Source: Gracilibacillus orientalis
GTDB lineage: Bacteria; Bacillota; Bacilli; Bacillales; Amphibacillaceae
Reading direction: 5' to 3'
Assembly: GCF_900114645.1 (NCBI RefSeq)
Contig: NZ_FOTR01000001.1
Span: 310,001-374,000 of the forward strand
Length of the DNA stretch: 64,000 nt
Shown here piece by piece: positions 16,472 to 24,015 of this stretch; positions within the stretch are counted from its first letter, which is position 1; each line of letters starts with the position of its first letter. The notes under the pieces were generated by a model that was not told the DNA's origin, ran no database searches, and saw nothing but the letters and a program-made list of their open reading frames with translations. Made by a program: the position numbers and the translations under genes.

Positions 16472-18178
16472 CTACATGGTCCAGTTATTTAAGAAATGGT
16501 TACTGATATCATTTGATTCGTTACTCATAGATCGTGAAAATGCATTTATAACAGCTGCAATTGGGTCAATTCGCTCTCTTGATTTTGACTTATCCAGCAT
16601 AATATTTTCTTGAGCATCCTGCTTTTGGATGGCGTTACTTACTGCCCAAGATAGCAACGGGTCATTGAAATGGATTATGTTATTACTATAAACAAATTTA
16701 CGAAAATCTTTTGTTGGACCTGATAAATGTCTTAGCATTTGTGGAATCTCCACCATCTCAAAACCTTGCATTTCCATCATTTGAGCAAAATGAGTTGCGT
16801 TCCATTTATCGTAATTGATTTCTTGGATATCATAGCCTTCATCACGTAAATTTAATATATACTGTTCGATATAACTATAATCAACTACACTGCCTGGTGT
16901 AGTAGTTAAAAATTCTTGTTTTTCCCATAAGTCAAAAGGAACTCGATCGCTATTAATTCGCTCCTGTAATTTATCCTCTGGCATAAAAGAATGTTGCCTT
17001 ACCGCAAATTTGTTATCTGGTAATCGGAACACTAAACCAACACTTGATAAGTCTGTTGTAGTAGATAAATCAATACCAACCCAAACTGGATATTGCTTTA
17101 AATCAATTTCTTCAGACTCGCATTTTTTCCATTTAGACATTTCCATATATCCATCTTCTTTTGCATCAACCCAGATATTCATGTTTTTCGTTAAAAAGTT
17201 TTTCATTTTTTCTGGGACATCCAACGCTACTTTTAATTGCTTACGTATATATTCAATGCCATTTTCATAAGAACATAAAATAGGATTGGCTTTTGGCCAG
17301 TTTTCTTCATTTTTTATGTCATCATCTTTATCCAATTCATTAATCATCACAAAGTAGTTATCATTTTCAATCGGATCGTTGGGATCTAATATTCTTGAAA
17401 CATATTGATACTCGACACGATAACAAGGTTTATTTAAGTCGAACCCTGCAGTAGTAATAATCATGAGTAACGGTTGTAGCCTTGCACCCATACCGGAATC
17501 ACCTATATCGTATATCTCCATTGTTTCATGCGCATGGTATTCATCGATAAAGAATGCGCTTGGGTTTGTACCGTCACCGGTTTTTCTATCCTCTTTACTT
17601 AATGGCTTTATGATGGATCCGCTTTTCAAATGTGTAATAGTGCCATAAGCAACTTTAAAACGTTCACGCAAGTCTGGATTGCCCATGATCATAGCTTCTA
17701 TTTCTTCCCAAACAATTTTAGACTGGTCTTTTTTAGTTGCAGCACAATAGACTTCTGCAGAAGGCTCACCAAATGCTGATGCTTCATAGCTACCAGAAGC
17801 ACCTAATGATTGTGATTTAGCATTCTTTCTACCTACTTGCCAGTACCCTTTATTGAATCGTCTTAACTCAGTATCTTCATGAACCCATCCATAAATATTG
17901 CCGAAGTTAAATTCTTGTATGATGTGAGGTTCAATGTACTGACCCGCTAAAACGCCTTTCCGATGTTTGAATAATCTCATCCAATCAAGAAATAATTCAC
18001 CGCGATCTTCTTCAAAAATATAAGGGAAGTCTTCAGTTCCTTCTCTTTCGATGTCATATAAAAAACGCTGACATGCCCACCTGTGTTTTTCACAAGCAAT
18101 CACTTCACCGCTTAATACCTCTTCGCTATATTTTATTAGTCGTACTCTAAGTCCAGGTTCTGCAGCAACGTTATGCAT
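16472..18178 (-). CDS. Terminase large subunit
   Basis: The 568-residue motor-nuclease packages the genome. The ATPase domain has a Walker A-like loop QVGRKNAKSQSLGAS near residue 120 and Walker B FFIDEYHAHE near 220; the RNase H-like nuclease domain has the first Asp in VWVGIDLSTTTDLSSVG near 375 and a late acidic site in RIDPIAAVINAFSRS near 545. It belongs to the Terminase_1 family. It starts one base after the TerS stop (TAAATG), without a strong ribosome site, which suggests translational coupling. Confidence 0.95.
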   Translation of the reverse strand: MHNVAAEPGLRVRLIKYSEEVLSGEVIACEKHRWACQRFLYDIEREGTEDFPYIFEEDRGELFLDWMRLFKHRKGVLAGQYIEPHIIQEFNFGNIYGWVHEDTELRRFNKGYWQVGRKNAKSQSLGASGSYEASAFGEPSAEVYCAATKKDQSKIVWEEIEAMIMGNPDLRERFKVAYGTITHLKSGSIIKPLSKEDRKTGDGTNPSAFFIDEYHAHETMEIYDIGDSGMGARLQPLLMIITTAGFDLNKPCYRVEYQYVSRILDPNDPIENDNYFVMINELDKDDDIKNEENWPKANPILCSYENGIEYIRKQLKVALDVPEKMKNFLTKNMNIWVDAKEDGYMEMSKWKKCESEEIDLKQYPVWVGIDLSTTTDLSSVGLVFRLPDNKFAVRQHSFMPEDKLQERINSDRVPFDLWEKQEFLTTTPGSVVDYSYIEQYILNLRDEGYDIQEINYDKWNATHFAQMMEMQGFEMVEIPQMLRHLSGPTKDFRKFVYSNNIIHFNDPLLSWAVSNAIQKQDAQENIMLDKSKSRERIDPIAAVINAFSRSMSNESNDISNHFLNNWTM

Positions 18179-18691
18179 TTATACATCACCGAACTTCTTT
18201 TCAAACTCTGATTCAGTCTTTTTATTTTCCGTTTTTGGAATAACCAATTTTAAGCGAGATGTAATTGTCAGACCAAGATCACTGGCGGCAGCACGACATT
18301 CGTTGAAGAGCGTATTTTTTACTCGCATTAACTTTGGATAATCCTCATTAGCAAAAGCCTTCTTCTTGCCGTTCATCTCGACGATTTCAGTTGGTTTTAT
18401 TTTCTTTATGTGCCTGATCAAGTCAAGGTATTGGGTTTTCGAGTCGATGTACCTGGCTAAACTATCGACATCTAAATTTGAAAAAATATCGAGTCGCAAA
18501 AGTTCGTAGGCGATACGATCAAATTCCTCTCGTTGCTTTTTGGTTAGGTACCTCGGAGCTTCAATATTATCGGTGTAGCCCTTCACCTGATTTTCCTGCT
18601 CTTGCCGCTTCTTAATTTCGTCTTTTGTTAAGTGATTTGATTTTCCTTTGCCCTGGATTACGGATAATGGTTGTTTATTTCTTCCAGCCAT
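18179..18691 (-). CDS. Terminase small subunit (P27 family)
   Basis: A 170-residue DNA-recognition subunit of the P27 family. The N-terminus is basic (GRNKQPLSVIQGKGKSNHLT), followed by the RYLTKKQREEFDRIAYELL helix pair, the LARYIDSKTQYLDLIRHIKK coiled region and the LTITSRLKLVIPK motif close to the end that is typical of this family. Start ATG 18691 follows AGGAGG by eight bases (TTG 18694 is directly adjacent). It binds the cos region, which probably lies just upstream (18695-18800), between it and the HNH gene. Confidence 0.9.
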   Translation of the reverse strand: MAGRNKQPLSVIQGKGKSNHLTKDEIKKRQEQENQVKGYTDNIEAPRYLTKKQREEFDRIAYELLRLDIFSNLDVDSLARYIDSKTQYLDLIRHIKKIKPTEIVEMNGKKKAFANEDYPKLMRVKNTLFNECRAAASDLGLTITSRLKLVIPKTENKKTESEFEKKFGDV

Positions 18692-18694
18692 CAA

Positions 18695-18800
18695 TTACAC
18701 CTCCTTCAAAAAATATTCAAAAACGGATTTTTGTGAGCGTTTGAGGGCGAGTCGCTCTAGAAAAACCGATTCATAAAAAATTAACCCCGGGGGCCTGTCT
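18695..18800. other. Candidate cos / terminase recognition region
   Basis: Between TerS and HNH are 86 untranslated bases holding two near-copies, AAAAACGGAT (18719-18728) and AAAAACCGAT (18761-18770), around a GAGCG/CGCTC inverted repeat (18735-18739, 18753-18757). Directly beside it, inside the last codons of the HNH gene, is the unusually GC-rich CCCCGGGGGCC (18785-18795), a plausible cohesive-end sequence in an AT-rich genome. In HNH-TerS-TerL phages the cos site is normally here. No direct proof. Confidence 0.45.
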
Positions 18801-19149
18801 TATGTTCGCGGTTGTGACAAGCGTGACAAACTGACTCCAAGTTACCGAGATCGAAACGTCTTGACCAATCAACAAGTACTTCAACGATGTGATGGACCAC
18901 GTCAGCACGCTTCAATGTACCTCGCTTTAAGCATCGTTGACATAGCCCTTTGTCTCTTTCATATGCTACAGCCCTTAGTCTCTGCCATTGATACGATTTA
19001 TAGAATCCATCAATATTTTTGTCTCTAGATTTTCTATAAATTTTCTGTGATATTTCCTGTGCGCTTTTCTTATGGATTTCACAGTACGTTTCCCTGGTCA
19101 GTATTCCACAGCTGATTTCTCCACAAGGTTTCAGTGGTTTGTTAACCAT
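18781..19149 (-). CDS. HNH endonuclease adjacent to terminase
   Basis: A 122-residue HNH nuclease. The metal-finger core is present: CQRCLKRG, the catalytic ADVVHHIVEV and CHACHNREH, with a GFYKSYQWQRLRAVAYERD segment before it. HNH proteins of this kind, encoded next to TerS, are needed with the terminase for specific cos cleavage in HK97-like and Firmicute phages. Start is at ATG 19149 (MVNKPLKPCGEI) after GGAGA; longer versions have no ribosome site. It overlaps the preceding gene by eight bases. Confidence 0.9.
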   Translation of the reverse strand: MVNKPLKPCGEISCGILTRETYCEIHKKSAQEISQKIYRKSRDKNIDGFYKSYQWQRLRAVAYERDKGLCQRCLKRGTLKRADVVHHIVEVLVDWSRRFDLGNLESVCHACHNREHKTGPRG

Positions 19150-19438
19150 GTTTCTCCACATCAGCTTTCAATGTCTGAGACATAAACCGCACCTTGGTTC
19201 TTAATTTATCTAGCCTGTTTTTCTGCTTGATTTTTAAGGGTGCCTTTTTCTGCAGAGTGCTAATTTCTGCCGTGATATTTTTTATGGCATCATTTTCATA
19301 ATGCGTTGTATATTTATGTTGGCAGTTTGGACATGCAATATAATGCCTTTCGATGTCATCCTTTATCTTATCTTGCTTGATGTCTTTGATCTGATCTACA
19401 TTAAAAGTATTATTGCAGTTGTCACAGCTTAGTTTCAT
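19142..19438 (-). CDS. Phage zinc-ribbon protein (98 aa)
   Basis: A 98-residue protein with an N-terminal zinc ribbon: CDNC at residues 5-8 and CPNC at 36-39, followed by a basic helical tail (LKIKQKNRLDKLRTKVRFM). The stop overlaps the HNH gene start, and the start overlaps the upstream gene by four bases, so it belongs to the same packaging operon. Binding of nucleic acid is likely from the zinc site and basic end, but the role is unknown. Confidence 0.75.
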   Translation of the reverse strand: MKLSCDNCNNTFNVDQIKDIKQDKIKDDIERHYIACPNCQHKYTTHYENDAIKNITAEISTLQKKAPLKIKQKNRLDKLRTKVRFMSQTLKADVEKHG

Positions 19439-19905
19439 GATTGATCACCACCACAATCTTTATTGATCACAACTTTCATATCGCTCTTTCTTATTTCGTC
19501 TTCAGGGATATTATGAAGATCGGATAAGGTTTTAATTATCACGTCGGTGTTATGTTTCTTCTGTTGTTCTTCCAACTCTTTCAACACTGCAGTAGTTTTC
19601 TTAGCTTCACGTTGGACTGCTTTTAATCCTTTGAGTGCATCCTCGCAATCGACTCTAATGTTAATTGCTGTATGATCTTTACCAGATGCCCAGTCGACAC
19701 CTTGATAGTCTTTCACTTTCTTCATTCTCCTGTTTCTAACAGTTTCACCTGACTTAGTTATCGAAGGACTAACTGGTCCGTTGCACAGATAACATGAAAG
19801 ACCATCTGTAAAATTAAACTGTCGTTCGGTGAATACTTCTCTAAAACCGCAAGAAAAGCACTCTAATGTAGTTAATTTACCTTCGCACGACTTATTGTCT
19901 GCCAT
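19435..19905 (-). CDS. Phage zinc-finger protein with helical C-terminus (156 aa)
   Basis: The N-terminal third has four cysteines in two pairs (CFSCGF near residue 16 and CYLCNG near 38), a probable zinc ribbon. The C-terminal part, DHTAINIRVDCEDALKGLKA followed by a QREAKKTTAVLKELEEQQKK coiled coil, resembles separate small phage proteins and may be a fused module. RBS GGAGAG precedes ATG 19905. It is the first gene of the packaging run after the terminator that closes the lipoprotein gene. Function unknown. Confidence 0.7.
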   Translation of the reverse strand: MADNKSCEGKLTTLECFSCGFREVFTERQFNFTDGLSCYLCNGPVSPSITKSGETVRNRRMKKVKDYQGVDWASGKDHTAINIRVDCEDALKGLKAVQREAKKTTAVLKELEEQQKKHNTDVIIKTLSDLHNIPEDEIRKSDMKVVINKDCGGDQS

Positions 19906-19930
19906 GATCTACACTCTCCTTTTTATATAA

Positions 19931-19960
19931 TAAAAAAGACACCTCGTGTTGAGATGTCTT
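19931..19960 (-). terminator. Terminator after the lipoprotein gene
   Basis: An inverted repeat AAGACACCTC / GAGATGTCTT (one mismatch) is followed on the minus strand by TTTTTT. It overlaps the stop of the lipoprotein gene and separates it from the packaging operon; complementary T and A runs make it potentially two-way. Confidence 0.75.
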
Positions 19961-20534
19961 AATTGTTTTTATTAAAATTTATTATGTAGTAACCAAGTGA
20001 TGTGGCATATACTAAAGATACTTCATATTCATTTTCTGTATATTTATCAGAATATACTTCTTCATCTGTCTCAAACGTCTCACTTATTCGTTCTGTTAAA
20101 TTAAACATATCAAGGTCTAGCGCTTTAGGGATCAGAGAAGCGTAAACAACACTGTCTTCTGAATCATTATGGAACGCTATTTCATATCCAATTAACTCTC
20201 CGTTTTCATTATACTTAACGTTTATCTCTTCCTCTTCGTCATGGATTAGTTGCTTATAGCTATCTTCCTCATTGCGAATTTCTTGTATATCACTATGAGA
20301 TATCTCAGGCACCCCAAACTCTGTGCTATCTGCATAATCATTAAAAGCTGCAATAAACTCATCTCGTTCTCGGATTGCTTCTTCAGTAATGTCAAAGCCT
20401 TCTAATGGTTCACCTTCGACTTCTTCTGTTTTACTCTCTATTTCCTCTGTTCCTTCTTCTTCATTTTCCTCAACCTCAAAACCACAAGCAGTTAAAAATA
20501 AAACACTTATTAAAACAAATAATAACTTTTTCAA
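19959..20534 (-). CDS. Prophage-encoded lipoprotein (moron candidate)
   Basis: A 191-residue lipoprotein with a clear type II signal: MKKLLFVLISVLFLTACG, the lipobox LTAC placing the lipidated Cys at residue 17. The mature part is strongly acidic (VEENEEEGTEEIESKTEEVE) and then a folded domain of unknown family. I use TTG 20534 as start, since AGGAG lies at proper distance. Terminators on both sides make it an independent unit between the late and early operons, the usual arrangement of lysogenic-conversion genes. It might alter the cell surface or block superinfection; there is no direct evidence for either. Confidence 0.8.
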   Translation of the reverse strand: MKKLLFVLISVLFLTACGFEVEENEEEGTEEIESKTEEVEGEPLEGFDITEEAIRERDEFIAAFNDYADSTEFGVPEISHSDIQEIRNEEDSYKQLIHDEEEEINVKYNENGELIGYEIAFHNDSEDSVVYASLIPKALDLDMFNLTERISETFETDEEVYSDKYTENEYEVSLVYATSLGYYIINFNKNN

Positions 20535-20598
20535 ACCCACCACTCCTAAGTATGTACTACCTAGGATTTTATCACTAGTTGGTTTGTTTTTCCATAAT

Positions 20599-20635
20599 AA
20601 AAAGGCACCGACCGAATAAGCAGTGAATGCCTTTT
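20599..20635 (-). terminator. Intrinsic terminator upstream of the lipoprotein gene
   Basis: On the minus strand AAAAGGCA and TGCCTTTTT pair around a 20-base loop and run into T residues (AAAAAGGCAC on the plus strand at 20599). It is the second of two terminators after the membrane-protein gene at 20673. Confidence 0.7.
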
Positions 20636-20647
20636 CGCACTAAAAAT

Positions 20648-20670
20648 AGACACCTTGTTATGAGATGTCT
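20648..20670 (-). terminator. Terminator after the 20673-21305 gene
   Basis: Inverted repeat AGACACC / (G)ATGTCT with an eight-base loop, flanked by A-rich and T-rich runs on both sides, three bases beyond the stop of the membrane-protein gene. Sequence is very similar to the terminator at 19931-19960, so one may be a duplicate of the other. Confidence 0.6.
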
Positions 20671-20672
20671 TT

Positions 20673-21305
20673 TTATTTCTTTATAAATTTTTGATCTATA
20701 TTTTCTATTACAATACCATTATTTGATATACGATCAACGTAAGTGTTTTTTTGCTTTTTAGTTTTCTTAATTTGTCTCTTAACTATTCTGTATTTTAAAC
20801 TTAACTTAGAAATACGATTGATTGGTATTACGAAATCCTGTAGATGTATTTCATTTTTAGTAAATGTTATTGGTGACCAATATAGATTATTAAAAAAGTC
20901 TTGCGATATCACAAATGCACCAACATATTTTTTGGGACTTTCCATTGAAGTGATCATTTCATTACTAATCTGTTCTCTAGTTAATTCAATCTCTGTTTCC
21001 CTAATCATTTTACTTTCTAGACCTGAAATTGGTTTTGATAAAAAGTAATGTTTTCGTTTTTGTTTATCAACAACTATTAATAATAAAAACGTCTTTATAG
21101 CCACTCCATTACCAAAATTTTTCACACTTACTCCTACCTTAAAAAAATTTTCATCCTTATGAGAATAAGTTTCTTTATAATTGGTAATTATGACTCTGGG
21201 TGAGTCTGTAGCTATTACATTTTTTTTAGCGTATATAACAGTTCCTAGGGTTATTAGTACCAATATGATATTTATACTCATATTTAAATAATCTGAAGTT
21301 TCCAC
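20673..21305 (-). CDS. Single-pass membrane protein of unknown function (moron candidate)
   Basis: A 210-residue protein with one N-terminal membrane segment (SINIILVLITLGTVIYAKK) followed by an extracellular or cytosolic beta-rich domain (VIITNYKETYSHKDENFFKV, GVSVKNFGNGVAIKTFLLLI) and a very basic C-terminus (RIVKRQIKKTKKQKNTY). Start GTG 21305 follows AAAGGGTGTG; upstream in-frame codons have no ribosome site. It reads away from the plus-strand gene at 21422, with a 62-bp dyad-containing region between, and ends at a double terminator. Low G+C and isolation suggest cargo rather than virion function. No family recognised. Confidence 0.7.
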   Translation of the reverse strand: METSDYLNMSINIILVLITLGTVIYAKKNVIATDSPRVIITNYKETYSHKDENFFKVGVSVKNFGNGVAIKTFLLLIVVDKQKRKHYFLSKPISGLESKMIRETEIELTREQISNEMITSMESPKKYVGAFVISQDFFNNLYWSPITFTKNEIHLQDFVIPINRISKLSLKYRIVKRQIKKTKKQKNTYVDRISNNGIVIENIDQKFIKK

Positions 21306-21335
21306 AATAACACACCCTTTCTTTCTATGAACTTT

Positions 21336-21398
21336 ATTCGACACAAAAGGTAATTATTCCTGCTTATTTTGCAGGGATTTATAATTAATATGTCGAAT
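21336..21398. promoter_or_regulatory. Dyad in the divergent promoter region
   Basis: ATTCGACA (21336-21343) and TGTCGAAT (21391-21398) are perfect 8-bp inverted copies. Between them lie a CCTGC/GCAGG hairpin (near 21359-21375) and TATAAT (21380-21385), a likely -10 for the plus-strand gene at 21422, though its -35 is poor. The arrangement looks like an operator or looping site. Confidence 0.45.
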
Positions 21399-21421
21399 GT
21401 ACTAGTAAAGGAGGTGAGAGT

Positions 21422-21610
21422 GTGAAAAAATATATTATTAATCATGGTTCAGGTAAAGAAATTCATCGTCGTGATTACCGCACAGCTAATTGTCAACTTG
21501 ATGAAATAATCAACAAAGAAGGAACAGATGATTATAACTATGTTTATAGACTTTTACAAAAAAGTTATAACGGTTGCTATTGGTGTTATCGTAGTCAACA
21601 CACTGGATAA
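21422..21610 (+). CDS. Small plus-strand phage protein (62 aa)
   Basis: Starts with GTG at 21422 after a perfect AAAGGAGGTG and ends at 21610, with its own terminator. It is the only plus-strand gene within the early/late part of the prophage. The protein is tyrosine-rich with three cysteines (CQLDEI, then NGCYWCYRSQ near the end), so a CxxC-like metal or disulfide site is possible. The own promoter, dyad and terminator mean it is transcribed independently and against the lytic direction, as expected for a lysogen-expressed gene. Family unknown. Confidence 0.7.
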   Translation: MKKYIINHGSGKEIHRRDYRTANCQLDEIINKEGTDDYNYVYRLLQKSYNGCYWCYRSQHTG

Positions 21611-21621
21611 TTAGAAAAAAG

Positions 21622-21652
21622 GAAGAGGAGGTCCAATACCTCTTCTTTTTTT
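21622..21652 (+). terminator. Terminator between convergent genes 21422 and 21651
   Basis: GAAGAGG / CCTCTTC with a 10-base loop followed by TTTTTTT on the plus strand and preceded by AAAAAA, so it can also serve the minus-strand gene that ends at 21651. Confidence 0.8.
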
Positions 21653-22043
21653 AGTTATCTATTTCATTTAATCGATGCCACTCTTCACATTCTTGAAATG
21701 TAACACACCCTGTTTTAAGTTGCATCTGCCATACTCCGTTTTGTTTACCATCAACGTAATGATAAGGGTAAGGTTTGTATCCCGCCTTTTTTGATTTTTC
21801 CACACTTTCTTCCTTTATTAGAGTTATAGGTGGGGAATGATAGGTTTTCCAATTACCAAATGCATTTTTGTATTCAACAATTTGACCAGCTTTCCCATGG
21901 CCACAACAACAACCTAAAGTTATAATTCTGTTCTTATTCAACAATTGGATCTCATCAGCAATACATGCATCTACTGCCACGACATTTTCACTTTGATCTG
22001 GATTTATGACTTTTACTTTTTTGTAAGTACCATGCCAGCACAT
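21651..22043 (-). CDS. Cys-rich phage protein of unknown function (130 aa)
   Basis: The protein opens MCWHGTYKKVKVINPDQSEN and carries the striking TLGCCCGHGKAGQIV motif near residue 43, a Cys/His cluster that suggests metal binding. Homologues with the same CCCGHG signature occur in Staphylococcus and Bacillus prophages, always of unknown role. RBS GAGGTGATAC precedes ATG 22043. It is a single gene bounded by terminators at 21622 and 22095. Confidence 0.75.
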   Translation of the reverse strand: MCWHGTYKKVKVINPDQSENVVAVDACIADEIQLLNKNRIITLGCCCGHGKAGQIVEYKNAFGNWKTYHSPPITLIKEESVEKSKKAGYKPYPYHYVDGKQNGVWQMQLKTGCVTFQECEEWHRLNEIDN

Positions 22044-22094
22044 TGTATCACCTCATAAATAGTATCTACATAATTATTATGTTTATAAACATAA

Positions 22095-22132
22095 AAAAGA
22101 CACCCACAATCAATCTGTAGCGAGTGTCTTTT
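22095..22132 (-). terminator. Terminator after the late activator gene
   Basis: AAAAGACAC / GTGTCTTTT pair around a 20-base loop, with T-rich sequence following in the minus direction. It closes the early operon after the RinA/ArpU-like gene and separates it from the gene at 21651. Confidence 0.75.
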
Positions 22133-22197
22133 ACTATTTCCCTATACTAGCACAATACACAGATTTACCCCTATAAAACGGACATTATTCGGACAAT

Positions 22198-22635
22198 CTA
22201 TCTCCATCCTAAAATCTCTATAGTAGCTTGTACAATTTCATTCCTCCATCTTCTTGCTTGTCGTTCGCTAATATTCAGTTGAAAAGCTATTCCGATCCAT
22301 GTTAACTTATTATTTCTTTTCCAGTATCTTAACCGGATTAAATCTTTATAATTATCTGGAGATTCATTATAAACAGTTTCAATCGCACTAGTAACCTCTC
22401 GAAGGTAACTCAATTGCTTATGTGTTGTTAATCTCGTAGCGGTTCTTTCTGTAGGATTACCAGGCATTCTTACAGAGTTAGTACCTTTGACAATAGTCGG
22501 GTCATCTGGGTCCTCTTCAAATGGATGTAGAATGGAATCTTCTAATAATTTAATTTCTTTCAATGTCTTATGATAATTAAACCATTCTGCTTCAACTTTT
22601 TTAAATGTGGATTTTGTAATTTGTAGTTCTTGCAA
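22198..22635 (-). CDS. Late-gene transcriptional activator (RinA/ArpU-type)
   Basis: A 145-residue sigma-like regulator. The C-terminal domain has the pattern of region 4-like helix-turn-helix activators: DLIRLRYWKRNNKLTWIGIA then QLNISERQARRWRNEIVQ, typical of the RinA/ArpU phage families that switch on packaging and structural genes. The N-terminal half is a helical domain. It starts with TTG 22635 after GAGGG. It is the last gene of the early operon, right before a terminator, the standard position for a late activator; its targets would be promoters upstream of the packaging genes. Confidence 0.85.
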   Translation of the reverse strand: MQELQITKSTFKKVEAEWFNYHKTLKEIKLLEDSILHPFEEDPDDPTIVKGTNSVRMPGNPTERTATRLTTHKQLSYLREVTSAIETVYNESPDNYKDLIRLRYWKRNNKLTWIGIAFQLNISERQARRWRNEIVQATIEILGWR

Positions 22636-22651
22636 TTTAATCCCTCACAAT

Positions 22652-23056
22652 CTAGTAATTCGTATAGTTGCTACCATCCGCTTCGTTGATCTTAAATTTA
22701 TACTTAAGCGCATTTATTTCTTCTCTTGTAGTGATAAATGCTGTATTCCATTTTCTTGCGTTACCGTATGCTTCCGCTTCTTCATGTCTTATTTGAATAA
22801 CTGCTTTTTCAGCCATAGCATTCTTGTGTTTTTTAGCTGCTAAATATGCTTCCGTATGTACTTGTTTGCGATAAGCATATAATTGTTTGTTTAGTTCGGA
22901 GAAGATACTTGCCAAGCGACCGATAAAAACCAGTTGCTCAGCAAGTACATTTATTCTAGTGACAATATCATCATCCGCTATTTGTCTTAACTTTACCTGG
23001 TACCGTTTGAATTCACGTAAATTTTCATCGATCTTCTCATCAATTGTCCTTCCCAT
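22652..23056 (-). CDS. Phage coiled-coil protein of unknown function (134 aa)
   Basis: A mostly helical 134-residue protein (TIDEKIDENLREFKRYQVKL, ELNKQLYAYRKQVHTEAYLA) without membrane segments or metal sites. It lies between the BH0509-like small gene, with which it overlaps by 17 bases, and the late activator. Similar helical proteins are found at this place in other Bacillus-group prophages. No function can be given; recombination or replication accessory roles are possible. Confidence 0.7.
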   Translation of the reverse strand: MGRTIDEKIDENLREFKRYQVKLRQIADDDIVTRINVLAEQLVFIGRLASIFSELNKQLYAYRKQVHTEAYLAAKKHKNAMAEKAVIQIRHEEAEAYGNARKWNTAFITTREEINALKYKFKINEADGSNYTNY

Positions 23057-23174
23057 GATAGCGCTCCATTTCTTTCCGTAAATGACGATCGGTTAATTTA
23101 CGAAAGTACTGTTCACTATATCCGCTAACTAAAGATAATTGTTGAATTATGGACTCTCGTTTACTTTCAGTCAT
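23040..23174 (-). CDS. Small BH0509-like protein (44 aa)
   Basis: ATG 23174 to TGA 23040 encodes 44 residues starting MTESKRESIIQQLSLVSGYS and ending in the EQYFRKLTDRHLRKEMERY motif. Short proteins of the BH0509 type in Bacillaceae and their phages share this shape: a hydrophobic helix, a Y-S-x2-Y/F-x3-L-T-D turn, and a basic/acidic helix. The start is one base from the methyltransferase stop with AGGAG upstream; the end overlaps the next gene. Role unknown. Confidence 0.6.
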   Translation of the reverse strand: MTESKRESIIQQLSLVSGYSEQYFRKLTDRHLRKEMERYHGKDN

Positions 23175-23175
23175 C

Positions 23176-23952
23176 CTAACAACTCCTAATTCCCTGTAAT
23201 TCTTTCATTCTAAGAACTTCCCTATTTTTATTGATTCGCTCTATGCCATATTCACAGTATTCATTTTCAAGCTCAAATCCAATCCAATTTCGTTGTGTAT
23301 TATCACATGCAACAGCGGTTGTAAAACTTCCCATGCAATTATCCAAAACTACATCACCTTTGTTTGTATATGTCTTTATAAGATACTCAAATAATGTGAA
23401 AGGCTTCTGGGTTGGATGAAAAGTTTTACTGTCTCTTGCAAAATCTAAAATTGATTTAGGGTAATTTGTATGTGTGGTCGTATATTCTTTCATGAGACTT
23501 GTATCATCTTCTTTAAAAATACCACCTACACGTTTCCTTCTACTTTTTCTCACTTTAAGAAGTGGAACAATACCTTGCGGATGATAAGTTGGTAGCTTTT
23601 TATAAAATACACAGATGTTTTCATGATTTTTTAAAGGCATCTTTTTAGCATTCTGAAAACCGGTTGTATGTTTCCCCTTTTTCCATATCCATTCATACCT
23701 GAACCAACTCATATTACTTGCAATTAACTTAGAAGTGAATGGCTGACTTGCGGTTAGTACAATTGCTCCGTGATCTTTAATAATCCGCTTATACTGTTCC
23801 CATAGTACATCAAAAGGAATAATTTCATCCCACCGACAATTAGTAGTACCGTATGGTAAATCACATAGAATCATATCTATTGATTTATCCGGAATACACT
23901 TCATTCCTTGAATGCATTCCATGTTATAAATAGTGTTTTTCTCAATATTCAT
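23176..23952 (-). CDS. DNA (N4/N6) methyltransferase
   Basis: A 258-residue beta-class DNA methyltransferase. The catalytic motif is ILCDLPYGTT near residue 29 (D-x-P-Y type) and the AdoMet-binding motif lies near the C-terminus (GDVVLDNCMGSFTTAVA, a variant of F-x-G-x-G with Met-Gly-Ser), followed by GFELENEYCEYG. There is no companion restriction gene, so it is an orphan phage methylase that may protect phage DNA or mark replication. It is separate from the Dam-type enzyme at 26248. RBS AAAGGGGAAAAG precedes ATG 23952. Confidence 0.9.
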   Translation of the reverse strand: MNIEKNTIYNMECIQGMKCIPDKSIDMILCDLPYGTTNCRWDEIIPFDVLWEQYKRIIKDHGAIVLTASQPFTSKLIASNMSWFRYEWIWKKGKHTTGFQNAKKMPLKNHENICVFYKKLPTYHPQGIVPLLKVRKSRRKRVGGIFKEDDTSLMKEYTTTHTNYPKSILDFARDSKTFHPTQKPFTLFEYLIKTYTNKGDVVLDNCMGSFTTAVACDNTQRNWIGFELENEYCEYGIERINKNREVLRMKELQGIRSC

Positions 23953-23993
23953 TTCTTTTCCCCTTTCAAGATGCTATAATGAATCTCGAAGAG

Positions 23994-24005
23994 GAACATT
24001 TGTTC
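23994..24005. promoter_or_regulatory. LexA/DinR-like palindrome
   Basis: GAACATTTGTTC lies 42 bases upstream of the methyltransferase start. It has the GAAC-N4-GTTC arms of the Bacillus LexA box and differs from the usual core at one of the central positions. A site here could place this operon segment under SOS control, but a single imperfect match is weak evidence. Confidence 0.3.
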
Positions 24006-24015
24006 TTTGTTGGTT

